Assembly: GCA_016763595.1 (NCBI GenBank)
Contig: JAESTN010000354.1
Location: 1-7,924, forward strand
Direction: 5' to 3'
DNA length: 7,924 bases
DNA from: Flavobacteriaceae bacterium
GTDB lineage: Bacteria > Bacteroidota > Bacteroidia > Flavobacteriales > Flavobacteriaceae
Part shown: in pieces, positions 1 through 5,231 of the stretch
How the letters are laid out: every line of letters begins with the position of its first letter
Position numbering within the stretch: the first letter of the stretch is position 1
Program-made: the position numbers and the translations under genes
Notes under the pieces: model-generated
The model's database searches: none
Told to the model about the DNA's origin: nothing
Seen by the model: the letters and a program-made list of their open reading frames with translations, nothing else

Positions 1-1158
1 CCGGAAAACACAATAACAATAGGGAAACAATTACAAAAAGCAGGGTATACAACTGCTGTTTTTGGTAAATGGGGACTAGGAGCTCCAAACACAGAAGGTG
101 TACCAAACAGACAAGGTTTCGATGAGTTTTACGGGTATAATTGTCAGCGTCAGGCTCATAATTTATATCCTTCACATTTATGGGAAAACGAGACCAAAGT
201 ACTCTTAAATAATGAATTGGTAAACCCGGGTTCAAACTTGGAAAAAGACGCCGATATTAATGACCCAAAAAGCTATGCTCGTTTTACACAACAAAATGAC
301 TATGCTCCAAAGATGATTCATGATAAAGCACTACAATTTATTAAAGACAATAAAGAGCAACCTTTCTTTATGTATTATGCTTCTCCACTGCCTCACGTTC
401 CTTTGCAAGTTCCAAATGAATATATAGAAGCGTATAAAAAAGAATTTGGTGATGAAAAACCATATACTGGCAAAAGTTATTTCCCAACTCAATATCCAAA
501 TGCCACCTACGCAGCAATGATTACCTATTTAGATATGCAATTGGGTGAGTTAATTTCTGAATTAAAAAAACAAGGAATATATGAAAATACACTCATTGTT
601 TTTACAAGTGATAATGGACCGACCTATACTGGCGGAGTTGATGCTAACTTTTTTGACAGCGCCAAACCTTTTGATAATAAGTACGGAAGAACGAAAGGAT
701 TTGTATATGAAGGTGGGATTAGAGTACCACTAATTGCAAGTTGGCCAAATACGATTGAAGCTGGCTCAAAAACAACTCATATTTCTGCCTTTTATGACAT
801 GATGCCAACGTTGATGGATATTGCGGGACTTGACACCCCTAAAGAAACAGATGGCCTTAGTTTTAAAAACACATTGATTGGAGAAACACAAGAAAAGCAT
901 GATTTTCTGTATTGGGAATTCCCAAGTTACCAAGGGCAACAAGCCGTAAGAATGGGGAAATGGAAAGCGATTCGCAAAAACATCTTTAAAGGAAATTTAG
1001 AAATAGAATTGTACAATCTAGATATTGACATTAAAGAGCAACACAACATAGCAAAACAGTTTCCAGACATTGTAAAGCAGCTAGAACTCATTATGAAGCA
1101 AGAACATGTACCTGCAGAAAACGAACGTTTTAAATTTAAACAATTAGGAGATAAATAA
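1..1158 (+). CDS. Sulfatase, type I (formylglycine-dependent), 3' part
   Basis: The reading frame is open from base 1, so the gene begins left of the window; 385 C-terminal residues are visible. It is an arylsulfatase A/GALNS-type sulfatase that hydrolyses sulfate esters, probably on a sulfated polysaccharide in the periplasm or outside the cell; the substrate cannot be read from the sequence. Visible motifs, numbered from the window edge, are GKWGLG (22-27), FDEFYGYN, SPLPHVPLQVP (active-site His132), FTSDNG (metal-binding Asp204-Asn205), TKGFVYEGGIRVP (active-site Lys232) and YDMMPTLMDIAG. The CxPSR site, where the catalytic formylglycine is made, must lie upstream and is not seen. The usual GKWHLG motif reads GKWGLG here, so the His is replaced by Gly. 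The C-terminus (VRMGKWKAIRKN...LYNLDID) is the normal sulfatase end. An in-frame TTG at 217 is internal, not a start, because conserved sequence precedes it. The family call is secure; the specificity is unknown. Confidence 0.95.
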   Translation, partial: PENTITIGKQLQKAGYTTAVFGKWGLGAPNTEGVPNRQGFDEFYGYNCQRQAHNLYPSHLWENETKVLLNNELVNPGSNLEKDADINDPKSYARFTQQNDYAPKMIHDKALQFIKDNKEQPFFMYYASPLPHVPLQVPNEYIEAYKKEFGDEKPYTGKSYFPTQYPNATYAAMITYLDMQLGELISELKKQGIYENTLIVFTSDNGPTYTGGVDANFFDSAKPFDNKYGRTKGFVYEGGIRVPLIASWPNTIEAGSKTTHISAFYDMMPTLMDIAGLDTPKETDGLSFKNTLIGETQEKHDFLYWEFPSYQGQQAVRMGKWKAIRKNIFKGNLEIELYNLDIDIKEQHNIAKQFPDIVKQLELIMKQEHVPAENERFKFKQLGDK

Positions 1159-1163
1159 GCCAC

Positions 1164-1192
1164 AAAAAAAAGCAGCCAATTGGCTGCTTTTT
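1164..1192. terminator. Bidirectional intrinsic terminator
   Basis: A perfect hairpin GCAGCC-AATT-GGCTGC is flanked by eight A on the left and five T on the right, so it has a U-tract in either direction. It lies 5 bases after the sulfatase stop and 19 bases beyond the stop of the leftward DUF3127 gene. It can therefore end both converging transcripts. Confidence 0.9.
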
Positions 1193-1211
1193 ATATCATA
1201 TAAAGATTTTC

Positions 1212-1577
1212 CTAGAAAGGTAAATCGTCTGGTTCTGTACTTGAAGTATCAGCTGCAGGTTTAAATTGATCAACAGGTGGCAAATCTTGAGGCGCTGCTG
1301 CTTGCATCGCTTCAATTCTCCATCCTTGAACCGAGTTAAAATATTTTGCAACTCCTTCTGGATTGATCCATTCTCTACCTCTTAAGTTGATAGAAACTTT
1401 CACATCTTGTCCTACAGCATAACTGTTTAATAAATCACATTTATCTTGAACAAACTCAATCATAATCATTTGTGGATACTGCTCATCAGTTGTAACAACT
1501 ACTTCGCGTTTTCTAAAACCACTAGCACCAAAAGTTTGTGTCTCGTTAATTAATTTAATTTTTCCAATAACTTCCAT
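1212..1577 (-). CDS. DUF3127 protein with SSB-like acidic C-terminal tail
   Basis: This 121-residue protein is recognised as the Bacteroidota DUF3127 family, whose function is not established. Residues 1-90 (MEVIGKIKLINETQTFG...FRKREVVV...EFVQDKCDLL...GQDVKVSINLRGREW...YFNSVQGWRIE) look like a small beta-barrel of OB-fold type. A Pro/Ala/Gln-rich, probably disordered linker (about 92-113) follows, and the protein ends in EPDDLPF. That end closely resembles the acidic-hydrophobic tip of bacterial single-strand DNA-binding proteins (DDDIPF). The OB-like body, flexible linker and acidic tip are the SSB architecture, so a nucleic-acid-related role is a reasonable inference, not a demonstrated one. 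It is the second gene of a leftward pair, starting 9 bases after the flavin reductase stop with no visible promoter of its own, and is probably co-transcribed. A purine-rich AGAACAAGAAT precedes the ATG. Confidence 0.85.
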   Translation of the reverse strand: MEVIGKIKLINETQTFGASGFRKREVVVTTDEQYPQMIMIEFVQDKCDLLNSYAVGQDVKVSINLRGREWINPEGVAKYFNSVQGWRIEAMQAAAPQDLPPVDQFKPAADTSSTEPDDLPF

Positions 1578-1586
1578 ATTCTTGTT

Positions 1587-2447
1587 CTATTTAATTAAAA
1601 GTACTCTCCAGGCACTTTCTGTATCATTCGTATTTAAAAACTCTTTGGCAAATGTATGTTTTTTTAGACTGTTTAGCCCAATAAATTTCGAATTGTCTTT
1701 TGCAAAGTTATCAACATTCTCTTGACTTGGCAATTGCTCAACATTCCCTAATTTCCCTAAATCATTCCCTGTTAAAACAGTACTATTTCTTATTTCTAAA
1801 GGAATCATATCTACTCCAATACCCAAGGTTGAGATTGGTTTTGGGATTTCAAAAAACCCTTCTTTCGCTCTAGAATAATAGTTCCCTCCTGCTCTTGCAA
1901 CCAAATCGATTTTATGTTGATCAATCGCACCATTCTCATCTAAAACCGCTTCATTTATATGCAATTTAACAACTTCACAAACAATTAAATTACCAGCGCC
2001 TCCTTCATTACCCAAATGAATTATTTCTTTTACTTTACATTCAAACTGCACAGGAGATTCAGCCACTCTAAATGGTTTTACTTTGTCAGATTTTAACATG
2101 GTAAAACCTGCTTTATCAAACTCATTTACACCTTTAGCATATTCTGTACTACTCAAAGACATTTGATGCACAATATCATAATTGACAACATTAATGACCA
2201 CTTCTTTGGTTTCCATTGCATTTTCTAAAGTATGCTTTGTGGTATTGCCTCGAACTCTTCTTGCCGGAGAAAATATCATGATTGGCGGATTTGCGCTAAA
2301 CACATTAAAAAAGCTAAATGGCGATAAATTAGGATTCCCGTCAGCATCAATAGTACTAGCAAATGCAATTGGTCTTGGCGCTATTGCACCTAATAAATAA
2401 CCGTGTAATTTACTTGTTGGTATTTCTTTTGGATCTATAGAAAGCAT
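1587..2447 (-). CDS. Flavin reductase-like FMN-binding protein (DIM6/NTAB type)
   Basis: This 286-residue cytoplasmic protein has the FMN-binding split-barrel fold of the flavin reductase-like/DIM6 family. The N-terminal signature is clear: APRPIAFAST (23-32), then NLSPFSFFNVFSANPP (40-55), followed by FSPARRVRGNTTKHTLEN, a segment of the kind that contacts flavin phosphate. A second conserved segment, VARAGGNYYSR, lies at 183-193. The region beyond about 205 is the family-specific C-terminal extension. Family members bind FMN and carry out NAD(P)H-linked flavin reduction or related redox reactions; the substrate here is unknown. The ATG at 2447 gives the full family N-terminus (MLSIDPKEIPTSKLHGYLLG). 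It is the first gene of the leftward pair with DUF3127 and divergent from the histidine kinase. There is no sign of damage. Confidence 0.88.
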   Translation of the reverse strand: MLSIDPKEIPTSKLHGYLLGAIAPRPIAFASTIDADGNPNLSPFSFFNVFSANPPIMIFSPARRVRGNTTKHTLENAMETKEVVINVVNYDIVHQMSLSSTEYAKGVNEFDKAGFTMLKSDKVKPFRVAESPVQFECKVKEIIHLGNEGGAGNLIVCEVVKLHINEAVLDENGAIDQHKIDLVARAGGNYYSRAKEGFFEIPKPISTLGIGVDMIPLEIRNSTVLTGNDLGKLGNVEQLPSQENVDNFAKDNSKFIGLNSLKKHTFAKEFLNTNDTESAWRVLLIK

Positions 2448-2469
2448 TTTATCATTTTATTATGAGGTG

Positions 2470-2477
2470 TAAATATA
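2470..2477 (-). promoter_or_regulatory. Weak -7 promoter box for flavin reductase/DUF3127
   Basis: On the minus strand this reads TATATTTA, one base from the Bacteroidota -7 consensus TAnnTTTG. It lies 22 bases before the flavin reductase ATG. No TTG at the -33 position is evident, so the call is tentative. Confidence 0.35.
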
Positions 2478-2481
2478 CTAT

Positions 2482-2495
2482 CATTTTATAAAATG
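2482..2495. promoter_or_regulatory. 14-bp perfect palindrome between divergent genes (possible operator)
   Basis: CATTTTATAAAATG equals its own reverse complement. It sits between the putative -7 boxes of the flavin reductase and histidine kinase genes. Its half CATTTTAT also occurs at 2445-2452 and 2453-2460, and the 11-mer TATCATTTTAT occurs at 2450-2460 and 2479-2489. A regulator site is possible, but AT-rich palindromes arise by chance in this background. Confidence 0.35.
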
Positions 2496-2515
2496 GGTTA
2501 TGTAATAATATAGAT

Positions 2516-2523
2516 TATATTTG
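2516..2523 (+). promoter_or_regulatory. -7 promoter box for the histidine kinase
   Basis: TATATTTG fully matches the Bacteroidota sigma-ABfr -7 consensus TAnnTTTG. Only six bases separate it from the kinase ATG at 2530, so transcription should begin at or within a few bases of the start codon. No clear -33 TTG is visible at the usual distance. Confidence 0.6.
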
Positions 2524-2529
2524 TAATAC

Positions 2530-3678
2530 ATGAGCTTATTTAAAAATACGGTTTTCACAAAACGAATCATCATTTTCGTATTATTTATTATTGTTTCTTT
2601 AATCCTTTGGAACACCTATATTTTCTTTCAAAAATTCAAGAAAGAAGAACGTGCTAAAATGGAAATATTGGCAGCTGCACAAAAAGAATTAGTAACCAAT
2701 ACTGATTTAAATGCGAGTGTTAATTTAGAAACCAAAATCTTTGAAAATATTACCAACATTCCTTCTATTTTAGTTGATCACAACGGAAATATCAACTCTT
2801 TTTACAACTTAGATTCAACAAAAACGGACAACCCAGTCTACTTACAGAATCAATTGGCAATCATGAAAAAACAAAATGCGCCCATTGAAATTAAATATGA
2901 AGAAATCACGCAATATGTATATTATAGAGATTCAGATTTACTAAATAAGTTGACTTATTATCCAATCGCATTAATCTTGATTCTATTGTTGTTTTTAATG
3001 GTAATTTACATGCTGTTTTCTTCTAATAAAATTGCAGAACAAAATAGATTATGGACAGGAATGGCAAAAGAAACTGCACATCAAATTGGCACACCATTGT
3101 CTTCTTTATTAGGGTGGATAGAAATTCTAAAGACCGAAAACATTGATCAAGATCATGTGATGGAAATGGAAAAAGATGTTGATCGTTTAAATACGATTGC
3201 CAATCGATTTTCTAAAATTGGTTCGGTCCCAGAACTAGAAAAACACGATATTATACACGCTTCTAAAACGGCTTTTGATTATTTAAAAAACAGAAGTTCG
3301 AAACAGGTTTCTTTTCAATTCAATGCGACTAATGATACTGCGTTCTCAAACATTAACCAAGAATTATTTGGTTGGGTTATAGAGAACCTGGTAAAAAATG
3401 CAATTGATGCTATGAAAGGGAAAGGGAGTTTGGCTTTAGAAATTTCTACTACAGATAAATGGATTCAAATTACGGTTTCTGATTCTGGAAAAGGCATTCC
3501 AAAATCGCAGTTTAAACAAATTTTTAAACCTGGTTTTACGACTAAAAAACGTGGCTGGGGATTGGGGTTATCCTTATCTAAACGAATCGTAGAAGAATAT
3601 CATAACGGAAAAATATTTGTGAAAAAATCTGAGCTCAATAAAGGAACTAGTATTCGTGTTCTACTACAAAAGACTTAA
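2530..3678 (+). CDS. Membrane sensor histidine kinase (orphan)
   Basis: This 382-residue two-component sensor kinase sits in the inner membrane. TM1 is about residues 12-33, a sensor segment of about 110 residues (34-143) faces the periplasm, and TM2 is about 143-164. No HAMP domain is obvious. The phosphoacceptor H-box is KETAHQIGTPLSSLLG with His184; the residue after His is Gln instead of the usual Glu/Asp. The ATPase domain has an N-box (ENLVKNAIDAM, Asn290), a G1 box (VSDSGKGIP, Asp318), an F-box (IFKPGFTTK) and a G2 box (GWGLGLSLSKRIVEE). All catalytic ATP-binding motifs are intact. No response regulator lies in the window, so its partner must be encoded elsewhere and its signal is unknown. 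The start is fixed by TM1: the next Met (44) would delete it. Its stop codon overlaps that of the convergent HIT gene. Confidence 0.95.
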   Translation: MSLFKNTVFTKRIIIFVLFIIVSLILWNTYIFFQKFKKEERAKMEILAAAQKELVTNTDLNASVNLETKIFENITNIPSILVDHNGNINSFYNLDSTKTDNPVYLQNQLAIMKKQNAPIEIKYEEITQYVYYRDSDLLNKLTYYPIALILILLLFLMVIYMLFSSNKIAEQNRLWTGMAKETAHQIGTPLSSLLGWIEILKTENIDQDHVMEMEKDVDRLNTIANRFSKIGSVPELEKHDIIHASKTAFDYLKNRSSKQVSFQFNATNDTAFSNINQELFGWVIENLVKNAIDAMKGKGSLALEISTTDKWIQITVSDSGKGIPKSQFKQIFKPGFTTKKRGWGLGLSLSKRIVEEYHNGKIFVKKSELNKGTSIRVLLQKT

Positions 3679-4067
3679 AAATTAGTTGAAATTTTGTCAG
3701 CCAATGCAACAAACTCATCATGCTTCATCTTTAGTTTCTTACTTGTAAAATTAATATCAGAGACCTTGTCAATCGGAATTAAGTGCACATGTGCATGCGG
3801 TACTTCTAACCCAACTACTGTCATTCCAATTCTATTACACGAAACTGTTTTTTCTAATGCTTTTGCAACTTTATAAGCAAATTGCATTAAACCGATATAG
3901 GTTTCAGAATCTAAGTCGAATACCTTATCTACTTCTTTTTTCGGAACCACTAAGGTATGTCCAATAGCATTAGGGTTGATATCTAAAAAAGCATAATAGT
4001 TTTCGTTTTCTGCTATTTTATAAGAAGGAATCTCACCGTTTATTATTTTAGTAAAAATACTGCTCAT
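3675..4067 (-). CDS. HIT-family nucleotide hydrolase/transferase
   Basis: This 130-residue cytoplasmic histidine-triad protein is close to the HINT/protein kinase C inhibitor-like branch. It has the family N-terminus SIFTKIINGEIPSYKI, the fold segment YYAFLDINPNAIGHTLVVPKKEV (24-46), and the triad PHAHVHLIP with His91, His93 and His95; the middle His is the expected nucleophile that forms the nucleotidyl intermediate. HINT-type enzymes cleave purine-nucleoside phosphoramidates and acyl-AMP-type adducts, but the physiological substrate here is unknown. The Cys pair that binds zinc in some bacterial HIT proteins (CIFCKI) is Ser/Thr here (SIFTKI), which is common. It lies downstream of greA in the same direction but has its own promoter. 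The final codons overlap the kinase stop on the other strand. Confidence 0.93.
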   Translation of the reverse strand: MSSIFTKIINGEIPSYKIAENENYYAFLDINPNAIGHTLVVPKKEVDKVFDLDSETYIGLMQFAYKVAKALEKTVSCNRIGMTVVGLEVPHAHVHLIPIDKVSDINFTSKKLKMKHDEFVALADKISTNF

Positions 4068-4086
4068 TATATTGTTGTTTTCATTT

Positions 4087-4113
4087 CAAATATAACCAAA
4101 AAACGCGTTGCAA
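4087..4113 (-). promoter_or_regulatory. Promoter of the HIT gene
   Basis: The minus strand reads TATATTTG at 4094-4087, an exact -7 consensus, with a TTG at 4113-4111 sixteen bases upstream; a second TTG at 4119-4117 gives 22-base spacing. The predicted start leaves a leader of about 15 bases to the ATG at 4067. Both candidate -33 elements lie inside the greA terminator hairpin. Confidence 0.6.
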
Positions 4114-4129
4114 ATGCAACGCGTTTTTT
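4098..4129 (-). terminator. Intrinsic terminator of greA
   Basis: A perfect GC-rich stem CGCGTTGC / GCAACGCG with loop AAAT is flanked by six A and six T. It begins 15 bases beyond the greA stop codon and gives a U-tract in the direction of greA transcription. By symmetry it would also stop any plus-strand transcript running through from the kinase gene. Confidence 0.88.
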
Positions 4130-4144
4130 AATATACATATATTT

Positions 4145-4618
4145 TTATCTAGAAATTTCCATAACTTCAAACTTCATAATTCCATTTGGAACTTCAATTT
4201 CTGCAATCTCACCTACTTTTTTACCTAATAACCCTTTTCCAATTGGAGAATTCACAGATAGTTTTCCGTTTCTAACATCCGATTCAGAATCTGCAACTAA
4301 GGTATATGTAAATTCCATTTTATTCGCCGTATTCTTTATCTTCACAACAGAATGTATTAAGGTTTTAGACGTATCTAATTGAGATTCATCTATGATTCTT
4401 GCACTAGAAACAACATTTTTTAATTTCGCTATTTTAAATTCTAAATGAGATTGTTCTTCTTTTGCGGCGTGATATTCTGCATTCTCACTCAAATCTCCTT
4501 TATCTCTTGCATCAGCAATTTCTTGCGTAACTCTAGGTCGTTCAATCTGCTCTAATTGATACAACTCATCTTTTAGTTTTTTTAACCCTTCTACTGAATA
4601 ATATGATACTTCACTCAT
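4145..4618 (-). CDS. greA: Transcription elongation factor GreA
   Basis: This 157-residue protein has the standard GreA length. It rescues backtracked RNA polymerase by entering the secondary channel and stimulating cleavage of the transcript 3' end. The N-terminal coiled coil (about 8-76) carries the tip signature DARDKGDLSENAEYHAAKEEQ, interrupted only by normal spacing; Asp42 and Glu45 are the acidic tip residues that coordinate the catalytic metal in RNA polymerase. The C-terminal FKBP-like domain includes VNSPIGKGLLGKKVGEIAEIEVP (131-153). The ATG at 4618 is chosen because MSEVSYYSVEGL matches the family start and an SD-like AAGGGTAGGATT precedes it. An in-frame TTG at 4648 would add ten atypical residues. 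The gene has its own promoter and terminator, and a hairpin lies in its leader. Confidence 0.97.
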   Translation of the reverse strand: MSEVSYYSVEGLKKLKDELYQLEQIERPRVTQEIADARDKGDLSENAEYHAAKEEQSHLEFKIAKLKNVVSSARIIDESQLDTSKTLIHSVVKIKNTANKMEFTYTLVADSESDVRNGKLSVNSPIGKGLLGKKVGEIAEIEVPNGIMKFEVMEISR

Positions 4619-4640
4619 AATCCTACCCTTATATTTTATA

Positions 4641-4679
4641 AAACACAAAATCTCATCACCGTTTTATCAGAATGAGATT
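4641..4679 (-). promoter_or_regulatory. Hairpin with U-rich tail in the greA leader (possible attenuator)
   Basis: In the greA-sense RNA, AAUCUCAU (4679-4672) pairs perfectly with AUGAGAUU (4656-4649) around a 15-base loop, followed by UUGUGUUUU. It begins a few bases after the predicted transcription start and ends about 22 bases before the ATG. The form resembles a weak intrinsic terminator, and greA of enteric bacteria is known to have a terminator-like leader. A regulatory role here is inference. Confidence 0.4.
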
Positions 4680-4685
4680 CATACG

Positions 4686-4693
4686 CAAATATA
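4686..4693 (-). promoter_or_regulatory. -7 promoter box of greA
   Basis: The minus strand reads TATATTTG, an exact match to TAnnTTTG, about 67 bases before the chosen ATG. No good TTG is seen at the -33 position. It forms one arm of an inverted repeat with the opposing box at 4697-4704. Confidence 0.6.
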
Positions 4694-4696
4694 CAA

Positions 4697-4704
4697 AATA
4701 TTTG
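4697..4704 (+). promoter_or_regulatory. Possible -7 promoter box of the lipoprotein gene
   Basis: AATATTTG differs from TAnnTTTG at its first base. It lies 40 bases before the lipoprotein ATG and 3 bases from the greA box on the other strand, so the two promoter cores overlap. No clear -33 TTG is visible. Confidence 0.4.
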
Positions 4705-4744
4705 TAACTTGTCCACGTTTAAAAACAATGACAAAATTTCAATA

Positions 4745-5170
4745 ATGAGAAACTTCTTTTTTGCACTAATTACGGTACTAGCCTTTAGCAACTGCACAAA
4801 TAACAATCAAAACAATGACATTTTACCGTATATACCTGTTAATGAAACCATCAATTTAAGTTTACCAGCATACATCAACTTAACGGTCCCTGGAGGGTGG
4901 GCTTATACTACTGGAGGCATTAGTGGAATTATTATTTATAATATAAACGGTACACAATTTAAAGCTTATGAGCGTTCAGCGCCTCATATTTCACCCAGAA
5001 GTTGTTCTCAAATGGTTGTTGAAAATAGTATTAGAATGAAATGTCCTTGTGATGATAGTGAATTTAATATTTTAAATGGAGCACCATTGACTGATGGGGT
5101 TTCTCACTCGGCTAGAGAATATTTAGTAACAAATTTAAACGGAACCATTTTACGAATCACAAACTTTTAA
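4745..5170 (+). CDS. Small lipoprotein with degenerate Rieske-like domain
   Basis: This 141-residue protein starts at the ATG at 4745, directly followed by a lipoprotein signal (MRNFFFALITVLAFSNC, Cys17) and an Asn-rich tether. The lipobox FSNC is imperfect but acceptable for Bacteroidota. An earlier TTG at 4709 would place 12 polar residues before the signal and is rejected. The C-terminal half resembles a Rieske iron-sulfur domain: CPCDDSEFNILNGAPLTDG (100-118) followed by REYLVTNLNGTILRI aligns with the second cluster box CPCHGSxFDLxxG and the closing strands. However, His of CPCH is Asp103. The first box CxH appears as APH (79-81), with its Cys absent, although Cys87 lies nearby. Two of four cluster ligands are therefore missing, and normal [2Fe-2S] binding is unlikely. 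No function can be assigned. It is divergent from greA and upstream of purK. Confidence 0.75.
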   Translation: MRNFFFALITVLAFSNCTNNNQNNDILPYIPVNETINLSLPAYINLTVPGGWAYTTGGISGIIIYNINGTQFKAYERSAPHISPRSCSQMVVENSIRMKCPCDDSEFNILNGAPLTDGVSHSAREYLVTNLNGTILRITNF

Positions 5171-5173
5171 TAG

Positions 5174-5202
5174 TTCAGAATCAAAATAGATTCTTATTTT
5201 TG
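5174..5202 (+). promoter_or_regulatory. Promoter of purK-purE
   Basis: TATTTTTG at 5195-5202 matches TAnnTTTG exactly. A near-match to the -33 TTG (TTC at 5174-5176) lies 18 bases upstream. The predicted leader is about 22-25 bases to the GTG at 5232. The inverted repeat 5177-5194 fills the spacer. Confidence 0.55.
5177..5201 (+). terminator. Weak hairpin with T-tract after the lipoprotein gene
   Basis: AGAATC (5177-5182) and GATTCT (5189-5194) form a 6-bp stem around a 6-base loop, followed by TATTTTT. It starts 7 bases past the lipoprotein stop. The stem is weak and AT-rich, and the T-tract is also the purK -7 box. It may be a poor terminator, an operator, or chance. Confidence 0.4.
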
Positions 5203-5231
5203 CAAGCACAACACACAACTAAAATATTACA

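Noticed and set aside
927..1163. Antisense open frame of 78 codons within the sulfatase gene
   Set aside because: It lies wholly opposite a strongly conserved gene, has a low-complexity Ser/Cys/Met-rich translation and no family resemblance.
2182..2400. Plus-strand open frame of 72 codons opposite the flavin reductase gene
   Set aside because: It is the mirror of conserved coding sequence, with no motif and no promoter or ribosome site of its own.
3664..3700. Possible terminator between the kinase and HIT genes (ACAAAA...TTTTGT)
   Set aside because: Only a six-pair AT-rich stem with a long loop; too weak to call.
3694..3876. Plus-strand open frame of 60 codons opposite the HIT gene
   Set aside because: It covers the complement of the histidine triad coding region; the translation is Ser/Cys-rich and unlike any family.
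4619..4648. Upstream TTG start for greA adding ten residues
   Set aside because: The added residues are not part of GreA, the internal ATG gives the standard 157-residue protein, and it has the better ribosome site.
4709..4744. Upstream TTG start for the small lipoprotein
   Set aside because: It would put a polar 12-residue stretch ahead of the signal peptide; the ATG at 4745 starts directly at a lipoprotein signal.
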